A DNA stretch of 64,000 nt from the NCBI GenBank assembly GCA_020633415.1, contig JACKDQ010000009.1:163470-227469 (forward strand), given 5' to 3'. Below the pieces are notes generated by a model, which was given only the letters and a program-made list of their open reading frames with translations, made no database searches and was not told where the DNA came from. Shown here piece by piece: positions 7,607 to 17,900 of this stretch. Made by a program: the position numbers and the translations under genes. The DNA is from Deltaproteobacteria bacterium. GTDB taxonomy: Bacteria; Myxococcota_A; Polyangia; GCA-2747355. The stretch's first letter is position 1; each line of letters starts with the position of its first letter.

Positions 7607-7639
7607 CCGCGCGCAAAGTGACACCGCGCGCAAAGTGAC
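7607..7639. repeat. Two tandem copies of a 16-bp unit
   Basis: CCGCGCGCAAAGTGAC occurs at 7607-7622 and again at 7624-7639, with partial copies on both sides, in the short gap between two convergent genes. It has no T run and does not look like a terminator. Confidence 0.7.
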
Positions 7640-7645
7640 CGCGTG

Positions 7646-9220
7646 CTACTTGTTGCGCAAAACGATCGCCAGCGCGATCTTGTCGGCGCTCGCCAAATCG
7701 GCACCGAGAAATTTAGTTTTACGCTTGGAGTCCTTGGCGGCGAGCTCGGTGAGCGTGTCGACCAGTGCCTTGTCGCTAGCCTTACCGATGCGCTTGGCGC
7801 TCTCTAGGAAAAACAGCCGCAGAATCGGCTCGCGATTGGGCAACGCCTTCACCAGATCGGCCAGCGCGGCCCGACCGTTTGGCAAGATCCCGATCATGAT
7901 GCCAGCCTTCTCGCGTTGGGCGAGGCTAAGCTTGGCGTTGTTGACTTGCTTGCCGTAGCAGAGCGGATCGTCTTTGCACTCCACGGCAATTTTGGCGCGA
8001 TCGACGGCTTCCTGGAAGGTCGCCTGCGTCTGCTTGAAGGCCTTGATCTTGTCCTCGTTGACGAACGCCTCGAGCTTCTTGATGCCCTCGACGGCCTCGG
8101 CACCGACGATCCTGCCGTAGGCCATCGCGGCGCCCTCGCGCAGATTGGTGTAGCCGCCTTCGATGAAACCCTTTTCGGCGATCTCGAGCAGCGGTCCCAA
8201 GGCGCGCTTGTCGCCGATCACCGTCAGCGCCTGGCAGACCTGAATCCGCAACTTGTAGTTGGCTTTCTTGTCGGTGAGCACTTTGATCAGCGCTTCCACT
8301 GCGCTCTTGTCACCGATCTTGCCCAGCGCCTCGATCGTCCCCGCGGCCTTCGTTTCGGTCAGGTCGTACTTGGCGAGCTGTTTGAGCAACGCAGGCACCG
8401 CTGTGGCATCGCCGATATCGCCGAGGACCATCGCCGCCTTTTGCTCGAGCACCCCAGGCCGAAACTCAAGCTCTTTGGCCATCGTGTTGAGCTTCTCGTC
8501 GCGACCTTCCATCGCAGCGACCAATGGCTGAACGGCAGGGCGACCGATCTGCACGAGTGCGACACGCGCGTGCGGATACGCCGACCCCTGAATCGTGCTC
8601 GACATGTAGAGGCCGCGGATCAACACCGGGACGGCTTGCGGATCACCGATCTGGCCGAGCGCGGTGGCGGCCTCTTTGGCCAACAGGAAGTCCTGCTGCT
8701 CCGGACGACGCTCCAAGGTGGCGATCAGCTCGGGCACCGCACCCTTGTCGCCCAACTTGGCCAGCGCGCGAATCGTCGCCAACTTGGCGAGGTTGGCCCG
8801 CGACTTGATCGGCAACGGACGTTGCAGCACTTTGCTCATCGGCCCAACCGCCTCGGTCGCCCCAAGGTCGGCCAACGCACTCGCTGCCAGCGTCGCGTTG
8901 CGATATTGGTCTTCGGAAAAATCCAGCGCGCCGATCAGCGTCGGAACCGCCCGCTTGTCTTTGAAGCTGATCAGTGCCCGCAAGATGATCGGGTGCTGAT
9001 GATCCTTGTAGAGATCGATCAGCGCCGGGACGGCCGAAGCATCACCGAGCTCCTGCAGCTTACGCACAGCCTCGACGGAAAACCGCGCCCCGGTCGGCAT
9101 CGCGGCCGAAGGCTTGGTCACATCTCGGAGCTTCTTGATCCAGGTCGCAGGATCCTTAGGATCGCCACAGCCGCTGGCGATCAACAGCGAAAGACCCAAA
9201 CCGATAGCGAAGCGAAACAT
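7646..9220 (-). CDS. HEAT-repeat lipoprotein
   Basis: A 524-residue predicted lipoprotein. The ATG at 9220 is chosen because AAGGAGG lies just upstream and the protein then opens with a classic lipoprotein signal (hydrophobic run ending ASGC, Cys18); the longer frame would bury this. The mature part is built from HEAT/PBS-lyase-type helical repeats, recognisable by recurring LGDIGDATAVPALL, LGKIGDKSAVEALI and similar units from about residue 45 to 400. The C-terminal 120 residues are helical without clear repeat. Such alpha-solenoids bind proteins; the partner is unknown. It probably sits on the periplasmic face of a membrane. Confidence 0.85.
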   Translation of the reverse strand: MFRFAIGLGLSLLIASGCGDPKDPATWIKKLRDVTKPSAAMPTGARFSVEAVRKLQELGDASAVPALIDLYKDHQHPIILRALISFKDKRAVPTLIGALDFSEDQYRNATLAASALADLGATEAVGPMSKVLQRPLPIKSRANLAKLATIRALAKLGDKGAVPELIATLERRPEQQDFLLAKEAATALGQIGDPQAVPVLIRGLYMSSTIQGSAYPHARVALVQIGRPAVQPLVAAMEGRDEKLNTMAKELEFRPGVLEQKAAMVLGDIGDATAVPALLKQLAKYDLTETKAAGTIEALGKIGDKSAVEALIKVLTDKKANYKLRIQVCQALTVIGDKRALGPLLEIAEKGFIEGGYTNLREGAAMAYGRIVGAEAVEGIKKLEAFVNEDKIKAFKQTQATFQEAVDRAKIAVECKDDPLCYGKQVNNAKLSLAQREKAGIMIGILPNGRAALADLVKALPNREPILRLFFLESAKRIGKASDKALVDTLTELAAKDSKRKTKFLGADLASADKIALAIVLRNK

Positions 9221-9405
9221 CAGATCCTCCTTGGCTTTCGCCCAGAGCACACGAAGCCACGATGGCGACTCGCGGTGCGCAATAGACGCCCCAACGCTGG
9301 GCGAACGGCGCGACGGTATCGCCGCCAACGGCCGCTGTCAACGCGGGTTTCCGGCGCGGAATCTGGCAGATAGCGAGGAGACGGGCCGGCGATAAACCGG
9401 CGCAG

Positions 9406-10068
9406 CTACTGGGGCTGCGACGCCGGCGCGAGCGGCTGAGACGCTGGCGCACTCGTCGGTTGGGTCGGCGAAAGCTTGTTCAGCCGATCGGACAGGCGCT
9501 GAGGCTGGGCCTGCTTGAGTACCGAGTCAAAGATCTTCGCGGCGGCCTGCTGCTGCTCGCGCGCGTTGACCTTGCGCTCGATCAACCGCTCGGCGACCCG
9601 TGTTGCGATCTCAAGCTTGGCGCGAACGTCGGCACTACAGGTCTGCTGTTTTCCGCCGCAGGTCAGCATCGCTGCCTTAAGCACGCGCAACCCGTCTAGA
9701 TTATAGCCAATTTCAAGATAGGCTAGCCCGAGTTTGAGCCGCCAGACCGGCGCGCTTGAGCCCTCGCGCTCGGCCGAGCGCAAGGCATCGACCGACCAAG
9801 GCAACTCACCGACATGCGAATACAGCCGCGCCAACTCAAGCAGGCCGCCGCGATTTTGCTTGGGTGCCAGGCGGACTTCGCGCTCCAGCGCTGCGATCCG
9901 TTGCGCAGTCTTCGGATCGGTCCGGACCACGGGCTCTACGCCTGCCCCACGGTTGCCGCGGGTAAACAGCAAATAGCTCACGATCAATACCAGCAACAAC
10001 ACGTTGGGAATAACGACAGCAGCCTCCAACAGGCGGCCCTTGCGCTGGGTGGTTAGTTCGTCCGACAT
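9406..10068 (-). CDS. Membrane-anchored TPR-like protein
   Basis: A 220-residue protein with one membrane helix (about 15-36) and a soluble domain with helical repeats resembling tetratricopeptide units (LLELARLYSHVGELPWSVDAL, then WRLKLGLAYLEIGYNLDGL). The tail is rich in Gln, Pro, Ala and Ser. GGGAG precedes the ATG at 10068; a GTG two codons earlier is possible but overlaps that site. It is probably bound to the inner membrane with the repeats outside. It follows ruvB and precedes the HEAT-repeat lipoprotein on the same strand with gaps of 72 and 185 bases. No specific function can be assigned. Confidence 0.7.
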   Translation of the reverse strand: MSDELTTQRKGRLLEAAVVIPNVLLLVLIVSYLLFTRGNRGAGVEPVVRTDPKTAQRIAALEREVRLAPKQNRGGLLELARLYSHVGELPWSVDALRSAEREGSSAPVWRLKLGLAYLEIGYNLDGLRVLKAAMLTCGGKQQTCSADVRAKLEIATRVAERLIERKVNAREQQQAAAKIFDSVLKQAQPQRLSDRLNKLSPTQPTSAPASQPLAPASQPQ

Positions 10069-10140
10069 CGTCACTCCCTACGCGTGCTCCTCGCGCGCGC
10101 CTTGTCCTCGCCCCGTGCGGGTAGATCTTTCAAGCGCCTG

Positions 10141-11178
10141 CTAAAACAGCTGGCCTTGCCCGCCTCCGCTCTTTTTCCTCGTGCGAGCGATCCCCAGGTG
10201 CTCGTACGCGCGCGGCGTCGCCATTCGACCACGCGGCGTGCGCTGAATAAAGGCTTCCTTGATCAGAAACGGCTCGACCTCGTTTTCGAGCGTGTCGCGC
10301 TCCTCGTGCAAGGCGGTCGCCAGCGAGTCGATGCCCACCGGTCCGCCGCCATGACGTTCGATGATCGTGCGTAGCAGGTTGCGGTCGAGCGGATCGAGCC
10401 CCGCAGCGTCAATATCCAACGCCGACAATGACCGCTCGGCGATTTGACGATCGATTTGCCCATCTTCCTGCACCTCGGCAAAGTCGCGCACTCGGCGCAA
10501 TAGTCGATTGGCGATGCGCGGCGTACCGCGCGAGCGCCGACCGATCTCCTCGGCACCTGCTTCGTCGATCGGCACACCGAGAATCGCCGATGATCGCCGA
10601 ACGATCTCCGCCATATCATCGGTATCGTAATGTTCGAGGCGCTCGACGATGCCAAACCGGTCACGCAAGGGCGACGTCAACAATCCGCTGCGCGTCGTCG
10701 CACCGATCAGCGTGAACGGCTTGAGCGGCAACCGCAAGGTTTGTGAATATGCACCGCTACCCGTCGGCACGTCGATCACCAGATCTTCCATCGCCGGATA
10801 GAGGTATTCCTCGACAGCCGGATTGAGCCGGTGGATCTCGTCGATAAACAGCACGTGGCGCTCTTCGAGTTGGGTCAGCAATCCCGCCAACACCCCACGA
10901 TGGTCGATCGCCGGACCGCTCGTCGTGTGCACCTCGACGCCGAGTTCCCTGCCGATGATCAACGCCAGCGTCGTTTTTCCCAAACCGGGCGGACCAGCGA
11001 ACAGCACGTGATCGAGTGCGCCCTTGCGCCGCTTTGCCGCCTCGATAAAGACCGCCAGGTTCTGTTTGAGACGGGTCTGACCGATGAACGTATCGAGGGA
11101 CTCGGGACGCAGCATCGTCTCGAGCGGCTTTTCCGCCATCGTCGCCTGCTGGTCGAGTTGCTCGTTCTTTTCCGCCAC
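10141..11178 (-). CDS. ruvB: Holliday junction branch migration ATPase RuvB
   Basis: A 345-residue AAA+ ATPase that drives branch migration of Holliday junctions together with RuvA. Visible motifs are Walker A GPPGLGKTT (62-70), Walker B FIDEIH (111-116), the GATTRSGLL sensor region, RFGIVERLEHY and the C-terminal winged-helix TPRGRMATPRAYEHLG. The GTG start at 11178 overlaps the ruvA stop codon by one base (TAGTG), a coupling arrangement; Met14 is an alternative start. It is the last gene of the yebC-ruvC-ruvA-ruvB operon. Length and motifs are normal for the family. Confidence 0.97.
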   Translation of the reverse strand: MAEKNEQLDQQATMAEKPLETMLRPESLDTFIGQTRLKQNLAVFIEAAKRRKGALDHVLFAGPPGLGKTTLALIIGRELGVEVHTTSGPAIDHRGVLAGLLTQLEERHVLFIDEIHRLNPAVEEYLYPAMEDLVIDVPTGSGAYSQTLRLPLKPFTLIGATTRSGLLTSPLRDRFGIVERLEHYDTDDMAEIVRRSSAILGVPIDEAGAEEIGRRSRGTPRIANRLLRRVRDFAEVQEDGQIDRQIAERSLSALDIDAAGLDPLDRNLLRTIIERHGGGPVGIDSLATALHEERDTLENEVEPFLIKEAFIQRTPRGRMATPRAYEHLGIARTRKKSGGGQGQLF

Positions 11179-11798
11179 TAGCCCTCTCGCATCACCGCTA
11201 GCGCGCGGCGCAAGCACTCTTCCGGCGATAACTCGGCACCGCCCTCGGCAAGCACCTGCTCGATCGCGCGGCTAGCCATCGGCCGTTTGTAGCCCAGACC
11301 CACCAAGGCATCGACCAACGGTTCGTGGGCGGCAGAGAGAGCCCCCCCGTCGTCGTCAACCTCCGTCCCGCTGGCGGCACGGCGCTCGACCACTAGCTCG
11401 CGCAGCCGGTCCTTGAGCTCAAGCACCAATCGCTCAGATGTCTTCTTTCCGACACCGGGGATCTTTTGCAGCTTGGCACTCTGCCCGCCACAGATCGTGT
11501 CGATCAACTGATCGCAAGGCATGCCGGACATGATCGTCAGCGCCAACTTGGGGCCTACACCGGACACAGCAGTTAGCAAACCGAACACTTTTCGTTCTCG
11601 TTCCGAGAGAAAGCCGTAGAGCGCCAGCGCGTCTTCGCGCACATGGGTATGGCAGAGCAAAAAGACTTCGTCGCCTTCGCGCGGCAGATCGGCCAGCGTC
11701 TGCATCGAGACAGCGACGCTGTAGCCTACGCCACCGACGTCGACGACAACCACGCCCAGACCTTTGTGCTGCAGCGCACCCCGTAAACTACCGATCAT
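11178..11798 (-). CDS. ruvA: Holliday junction DNA helicase subunit RuvA
   Basis: A 206-residue protein that binds four-way DNA junctions as a tetramer and loads RuvB. It starts MIGSLRG, typical of RuvA, has an N-terminal OB fold, then two helix-hairpin-helix motifs (LLTAVSGVGPKLAL and LQKIPGVGKKTSERL, about 75-125), an acidic linker and the small C-terminal domain III that contacts RuvB (LVDALVGLGY). It overlaps ruvC upstream by four bases (ATGA) and ruvB downstream by one, so the three subunits are translationally coupled. Nothing unusual is seen. Confidence 0.97.
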   Translation of the reverse strand: MIGSLRGALQHKGLGVVVVDVGGVGYSVAVSMQTLADLPREGDEVFLLCHTHVREDALALYGFLSERERKVFGLLTAVSGVGPKLALTIMSGMPCDQLIDTICGGQSAKLQKIPGVGKKTSERLVLELKDRLRELVVERRAASGTEVDDDGGALSAAHEPLVDALVGLGYKRPMASRAIEQVLAEGGAELSPEECLRRALAVMREG

Positions 11799-12316
11799 CG
11801 TGCCGCCCGTCGCGCAAGCGCGTGGCAGATCGCCACCGCCATTGCGTCAGCTTCGTCGGCTTGTGGCGCCTGAGTGAGGGCCAACATCGCCGATACCATC
11901 CGCTGGATCTGCACCTTGTCGGCCGCACCGTGACCGGTGATCGCCTTCTTAATCGTCGCCGGGGGGTAGGCCTCGACCGGCACGGCGCGTCGGCCAACGG
12001 CGGCCAAGATCGCGCCGCGAGCCTGGCCGAGTGCCAACGCGCTACGCGCGTTTTTCGAGCTGAAGACATCCTCCACGGCGACCTCCTGCGGCGCAATCCG
12101 CGCAACCAGCTCATCGATCTGTTCGGCCAGCGCTCCCAGGCGACGACTGAGCGTCCAGCGCGACGACAAGCAAATCGTACCACTTTCCAGCACCGAGAGC
12201 TGGCGACCGACCTGCAGCAAGGCGGCATAGCCGGTCTTGTTACTACCGGGGTCGATCCCGAGAATGCGGCGACCGACCGTTGTCGTGGTGTTCGTGCCCG
12301 TCGCCAAGCCGGTCAC
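11795..12316 (-). CDS. ruvC: Crossover junction endodeoxyribonuclease RuvC
   Basis: A 173-residue RNase H-fold resolvase that cuts Holliday junctions symmetrically. The four acidic metal ligands are present: Asp22 in GIDPG, Glu82 in VEDVF, and Asp154 and Asp157 in DEADAMAVA, with spacing like the E. coli enzyme. The N-terminus carries about 14 extra residues (Thr-rich) compared with typical starts near RRILGIDPG, but the ATG at 12316 overlaps the yebC stop by four bases, which supports it. Co-expressed with RuvA and RuvB. Confidence 0.96.
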   Translation of the reverse strand: MTGLATGTNTTTTVGRRILGIDPGSNKTGYAALLQVGRQLSVLESGTICLSSRWTLSRRLGALAEQIDELVARIAPQEVAVEDVFSSKNARSALALGQARGAILAAVGRRAVPVEAYPPATIKKAITGHGAADKVQIQRMVSAMLALTQAPQADEADAMAVAICHALARRAAR

Positions 12317-13062
12317 TGCGAGAGCTGTTCGAGCAGCTCGTCGTCGATGTCGAAGTTGGCCCAGACGTTTTGGATGTCGTCGAGATCTTCTAGCGCGTTG
12401 ATCAGCTTAAACAGCACCTCGGCATCACGCCCCTCAACTTTGACGGTGTTCTGAGGAACCATCGCGGCCTGTGCTGACTCGACGGTCACCCCCGCCACGC
12501 GGAGCTTCTCGGCGACCTCATCGACGTCGCTTGGCGCACACCGCAGTTCGAAAAGCTCACCGTCTTCGCGAACATCTTCGGCGCCAGCTTCGAGCGCTTT
12601 GTCCATCAGCGCCTCTTCGTCGGTGCCCTCGCGAGGTACGACGATCACTCCGGCCTTGTCGAACATCCAGGCCACACAGCCAGACTCGCCCATATTGCCG
12701 TTGTGCTTGCTGAACACGTGGCGAACTTCGGCGACAGTGCGGTTGCGATTGTCGGTCATCGCCTCGACAAAGATCGCCACACCCGCCGGACCGTAACCTT
12801 CGTAGGAGATCTCTTCGTACTCGACACCCTCGAGCTCGCCGGTGCCTCGCTTGATCGCTCGCTCGATGGTGTCATTGGGCATGTTCGCGCCGCGCGCCGC
12901 CATCATCGCGCTACGCAGGCGCGGATTGGAATTGCCGTCGCCACCACCCATCCGCGCAGCGACAGTGATCTCGCGGATCAGCTTGGTGAAGAGCTTGCCA
13001 CGCTTGGCGTCGGCAGCGCCCTTTTTGTGCTTGATCGTGCTCCACTTATTGTGGCCAGACAT
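12313..13062 (-). CDS. yebC: YebC/PmpR family translation or regulatory factor
   Basis: A 249-residue protein starting MSGHNKWSTIKHKKG, the hallmark of YebC/PmpR. Further family signatures are FTKLIREITVAARMGGGD, NPRLRSAMMAARGANMP, YEGYGPAGVAI and the three-domain layout. YebC proteins were first described as transcription regulators and more recently as helpers of translation through proline-rich stretches. GAGGAG sits upstream of the ATG. Linkage to ruvC is a common bacterial arrangement and makes this the first gene of the ruv operon. No abnormality is visible. Confidence 0.96.
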   Translation of the reverse strand: MSGHNKWSTIKHKKGAADAKRGKLFTKLIREITVAARMGGGDGNSNPRLRSAMMAARGANMPNDTIERAIKRGTGELEGVEYEEISYEGYGPAGVAIFVEAMTDNRNRTVAEVRHVFSKHNGNMGESGCVAWMFDKAGVIVVPREGTDEEALMDKALEAGAEDVREDGELFELRCAPSDVDEVAEKLRVAGVTVESAQAAMVPQNTVKVEGRDAEVLFKLINALEDLDDIQNVWANFDIDDELLEQLSQ

Positions 13063-13206
13063 GCCGCGCTCCTCGTGTATCCCCCAAGGGGTACCACAGC
13101 CAGCGGGCTATCGGCAAGTGTGCGTAACCGCTCCGAAAGTCAGCGAAGAATCGGACGTTCTTCCGCGCGTCGACGGCAACCGGCAGTCAGCTCTGCCACG
13201 TCTACG

Positions 13207-14925
13207 CTAGAACGCAAGCCAGCTCGCTACACGGCTTGCTACCCGGCTTAGCGGCTGCTGGCGCAGCTTGGCCAGTGCGTGTGCGGCGTTGGCTGCCGTC
13301 CCTGCGACCTGATGGGCCGGATAACGCAACGCGGGCAGCGCCGCGAGCCAACCCTTGAGCTGCTCGTGGTCGATTCCCAGTTCGCCGAGGGTCCGCTCGT
13401 ACTCGCTGGCCGCCGCCTGACGCGCCTTGAACAGGTCCATCTGCACGCGGCTCTGCACGTTAACCGCACCATCGCCGGTGGTCTCGATCGCGGTAAAGAT
13501 CGCCTCCGGGTACTTGTTGCTGATCAGCGACTGAATGCCGTCAGAAACACCCGATGAAGGCATGCAACCGAACGGCTTGACGCTGATCACCATGTGGGCC
13601 TTTTTCTTTTTGGCCGTCTGGATCAGTTTGCCGACTTCCATGTGGCCCTCGCCGCCACGCAGATGGTTGTCGTAGTACTGATGAGAGATCGTCGCGATCT
13701 CCTCCATGTCGGGCAGCTTGTAGCCGTTGAGTCCAGTCATCAGCGAAAGCGCCTTAAACACGCTGCGCAGCAGCACCTCGGCCACCGTCAAAGTCACCAG
13801 CTTCTTTTGGATGTTCTTGCCAGCCAGCCCACTTTTCGGATCACTGTCGTCCTGGCGTAGCGTCATTCGGCGCTTGGTATCCCAGCGGTGCTGCCAGATG
13901 TTGTAAAGCAGCCATGCCGTGACTAACTGCACGTCGACCTCGGCGCCCTCCTGCTCGAGGAAGCGTTGCAGCTTGTAATTGCCGTCGCCCTCGGTGGTCA
14001 TCGCCCAAAACTCGCCGATGATCGAAACCTTCGGCTTGGCCTGGGTGCGATCGACCTTGACGCGCGATAGTACGCGGCGAGCGCGAAACAGCGCCGGAAT
14101 GATGCTCTTCTGTTGCCGCAGCGCCGTGGCCACCAACTCGCGCGCTTCGTATAGCGCTTTGTCCGTCGAGCCTGCCTCAACTTCGTAGGGGCGCAACCGA
14201 TAGCCGATCGCGTTGAGAATGTCGCCGACCATCAGCGACTTGAGCATTCCGGCGAAAAACTTCGGATTGAGCTCGAGGCCGGCAGCCTCACCGGTGGCCT
14301 GTTTGAGCCCGCCCTGCTGCTGAAACAGCATCACACGAAAGCCGTCGAATCCAGCATCGCGCAGCGCCTTGCGATATTCGGTAACGTAGGTGCCAAAGCG
14401 ACAGGGTCCGCAAGAGCCCGCGGTAAGAAAAACGTAGCGGTCGACGATCTCTTCGGGCGTCAGCCCCTTTTCGTCGCGCAACTTCATCAAGGTCAACACC
14501 AGATTGCCGACGGTGAAATAGGTCGGGTTGCACTGACCGCGGTTGCCGAACTCCTTGCCCACGCGCAGGGCTTCGTTGTCCGGCACCTGCAGCGCTTCGA
14601 CTGTGTAGCCGAGACCATCGAATGCCGCCGCGACCAAGTAGTCTTGCGCGACCGTCAAGCCGCCGATCAGCAGCGTCGTCTTCTCGCGCTGGTCACGGGT
14701 GAATTTCTGTGGGTTGGCATCGAACCAGTGCTCGGCCTTCTTCTCGACAATACCCAAGCGCTCGCGCTCGCGAGCTTCGAACTGGGCGAGCTCACGCTCG
14801 ATCGCCGCGTCCGAGAGGGCTTCGGCTGTCGCTTGATCGATCGGGTCAGAAGTCAGCACATCAAGCAGCTGCTGCCCGACCTGCGCGGACCGTGATCGCG
14901 CTATTTCGGCTGGACCACCAAGCAT
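13207..14925 (-). CDS. 2-hydroxyacyl-CoA dehydratase D-component-like protein
   Basis: A 572-residue protein related to the 2-hydroxyglutaryl-CoA dehydratase/benzoyl-CoA reductase subunit family. Cys residues in GNRGQCNPTYF (near 132), TAGSCGPCRFGTY (near 172-175) and KPFGCMPSSG (near 459) lie in the patterns that hold an iron-sulfur cluster in this family. AGGAG lies before the ATG. It follows the activase gene by 21 bases on the same strand. In many anaerobes and deltaproteobacteria this unit is fused to the end of the activase protein; here it is a separate gene. The likely role is an oxygen-sensitive radical-type reductase or dehydratase component, or a reactivation factor; the substrate is unknown. 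Confidence 0.82.
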   Translation of the reverse strand: MLGGPAEIARSRSAQVGQQLLDVLTSDPIDQATAEALSDAAIERELAQFEARERERLGIVEKKAEHWFDANPQKFTRDQREKTTLLIGGLTVAQDYLVAAAFDGLGYTVEALQVPDNEALRVGKEFGNRGQCNPTYFTVGNLVLTLMKLRDEKGLTPEEIVDRYVFLTAGSCGPCRFGTYVTEYRKALRDAGFDGFRVMLFQQQGGLKQATGEAAGLELNPKFFAGMLKSLMVGDILNAIGYRLRPYEVEAGSTDKALYEARELVATALRQQKSIIPALFRARRVLSRVKVDRTQAKPKVSIIGEFWAMTTEGDGNYKLQRFLEQEGAEVDVQLVTAWLLYNIWQHRWDTKRRMTLRQDDSDPKSGLAGKNIQKKLVTLTVAEVLLRSVFKALSLMTGLNGYKLPDMEEIATISHQYYDNHLRGGEGHMEVGKLIQTAKKKKAHMVISVKPFGCMPSSGVSDGIQSLISNKYPEAIFTAIETTGDGAVNVQSRVQMDLFKARQAAASEYERTLGELGIDHEQLKGWLAALPALRYPAHQVAGTAANAAHALAKLRQQPLSRVASRVASWLAF

Positions 14926-14946
14926 CGTTTTCTCCTGTGCCTTGCG

Positions 14947-17900
14947 CTATCCGTTGGCGGCAGAAGCGCCGCTACGTCGTTGAGGGGTTGGCTTTGCAGT
15001 AACAAACGGCATATCCGCCCGATCGGGCGATAGCGACGGACGAATTGCGGCCTTGGGCTGCATCACGACTTCAAGCTCTTCGGGCGGCAGCGGCGCGATA
15101 TCCTGGTCGACGAGCTCCTCGGAGAAGGCCGGCAACACGGGATCCTCTGCCAGGTACTCACCGTAAGCGCCGTCCATTTCGCGCAGTCGCCGACCGGTCT
15201 CGTCGGCACGCGCGACCAACGCCGCCTGCTGCGCCCGACGCTGGCCGAGCAGCTCTTGCCGCTTCTCGGCGACCCGCCGCTCGAGCTCGCCGCGTTTGTC
15301 GGCGAGATCCTGAAGCTCCTCGCGATAGCGGGTCAGCGTGTGGGCGTAGGTCTTGACGCGGATCTTTATCGACCCACCGGGTTTGTTGGCGTCGATGTCG
15401 TGCAACGCCGAGTACGGCGTGTGGGTCGAAGAGATGATGCTGTCGATCAAACCGTAGGTCGGCGCGTCGTGACCGCATTTGAAACTCGAGAGGTCGAGGA
15501 CGACGACATGCGGGTGGCGCGCGGCAAACTTAGCCGCCCAGACCTTCTGTACACTGTTGGTCGAGTAGTTTTCCGGCCAAACATCGGAGACCGAGAGCGG
15601 CGTGTCGATCAAGCCACGCTCGAGATCGTCGGCAAAGAAGCGCTTGAGCCAAACCGGATCCTTGGGCAACGAACGGATCGAAAGGATCGGGTAGCCCAGC
15701 GCTTGAAACTCTTCGAGCACGCCGTGGTTCAGCCCCGGGTCGTTGTGGTAGGGCCGCGAGAGCAACAGTACGCCGACGCCGTTGTCGGCCTCGAGCTGTT
15801 CGAGGATCTCGCGGCCGCGTCGCTGCATTTCCTCATCAAACTGCCGCAGCGCGCGAAAGGCCTGATCGACCGCCCAGTCGTTTTCGTCCTCGGTAATACC
15901 GAGTCGCGGGCCCCAGGTCTCGAACATCTGACGCTTGAAGTAGTTCGGCTCGGTGAGGATCACCGATGAATCGACGTACTCCAGACCCGCACGCTCAAAA
16001 AAGTCGACGTCTTTGGTGAACGCCGCCTTGAGCACGTTCGGCGCGCCGGCGACGATCGGGCATGCCGTAGAGTCCTGTGCGCCTTCGACGAAGGTCGGCA
16101 TCTTGACGATCGACGGGAAGAAGATGTAGTCGAGCGGCTTCTTCTCGTGCTTGACGAATATCAGATTGTGGACGTGCGCCTGAGTTACCTTTGAGGGGTA
16201 GCAGGGGTCGATCGAGCCGTACTTGCCACCTTCGGCCCAAAGCTCCTCGGAGGTGTAATCAGAAAAGACGATGTTTTGGCGCTCTAGTCCGAGGCTCTCG
16301 AAATAGGTCCGCCAAATCGGCCCCGTCGAATAGATGTTGAGCACGCGCGGGATGCCGACGCGCACCTCGCGCAGACGCGCTTCGTTCTTTGAGCGCAAAA
16401 ATGGCCGCCGCACTGCTCGGCGCTTAACGCGGCCAAACAGCCCCTGGGTCACTTCGACGTCGTCGACCAGTTGGCCATCGGCGGGCATCGGCTCGGGCTC
16501 GTAAAACGAGCGAAACGCCAGCTTGGATTCATAGTCGACGAGGTTCGGGTAGCGCGCTTTGAGCTGCTTGCGCTCGGCAGTCAACGCCTTGAGCGCGTCT
16601 TTGGACTCGACGGTGCCCTTTTCGCAGGAAAAGCCCGAGATGTAGCGACTGGTCTTGCCGTCGGGGGTCTCGGTATCGATGAAGGTGCGCGAACAGAGAT
16701 TAGGACAGAAGTTGCAGCGCGTCTCTTCGTCGTTCTTCGTAGTGTACGCGATGTCGATCGCTGCATCGAGGCCGATAAAGGTCGAGTAGCCGCGGCGCTT
16801 GACGACGCGCAACGTCTCGACCGCCGCGCCGATCGCGCCGGCTTCGCCGGGATGCGGATGAACGTTGACCGTCGCATCGGGCACGCGCTGCATGATGTAG
16901 TCGACCTGTGCTTTGACCGCCGCCAGGTTGTACTGCGTCCCGCCCTGAAGCACGTAATGCGTGCCGAGTTGGGCCATGCGCGGGATCTGCACGACGTATT
17001 GCCAAACGTTCTTCGGCAAGACCATCGCCAAGCCAGCGAGCAGCTCCTCTTTCGAATATCCTTCCTTTTGGAAGTTCACGCGGTCGGCGTCGAGAAAGAC
17101 CGCACAGCCGTAACTGAAGGTCGGCGAAAGCTGTGCGTTGAATGCCGTCTCGGCATAGTCGGTGACCTTGATGCCGAATTGGTCGGCCATCGCTTGGAGC
17201 AGCATGCCATTGCCCGCCGAGCACTGGTTGGACAGGCGAAAATTGCGAATCTCGCCGTTGACCATGAACAAGACTTTGATGTCTTGGCCGCCGATGTCGC
17301 AGATCACGTCGACCTTACCGAAGTACTTGGTCGCCGCCATCATATGGGCCACAGTCTCGACGATGTTGCAGTCCGCGGACATCGACTCCTGCAACACGTC
17401 GGCGGCATAGCCGGTGGCGCCAAAGCCGATCACGTCGACCGTCGCCCCCTGCTCGAGCACCCAGGTGCGAATCTTGGCGAGCAGCTCTTTGGTGTCGGCG
17501 ATCGGGTTGCCCTTAGAGAGCTGGTATTGCTTGCAGAGCACCTCGCCCTCTTCGTCGATCAACACCGCCTTGGACGAAGTCGATCCGCCATCGACGCCGA
17601 TCACCCCGCGCACGACTTGACCGGGCTGGAGCTTGGCCGGCGAGAACAGCGGAATGTTGTAACGCTCGCGAAACTGCTGGAGCTGAGCGTCGTCTTCGAC
17701 GAGCGGCGGACCAGCGCTGTCACCGAGCTTGGCACTACGACCTTCGCTGATGAAGTGCTTGAGCGCGTCGAGGCCACGGTAACGGCCAACTTCGGCGGGC
17801 TCGTGCATGCCGTAGATCACCGCACCGAAGGCCGCATAAAGGTCCGAATTCTGCGGCACGAAGATCAGCTCTTGCAGCGGCACATCCTTGGGGTAGTCAT

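Noticed and set aside
7916..9373. 485-codon plus-strand open frame opposite the HEAT-repeat gene
   Set aside because: Its apparent repeats mirror the HEAT repeats on the other strand.
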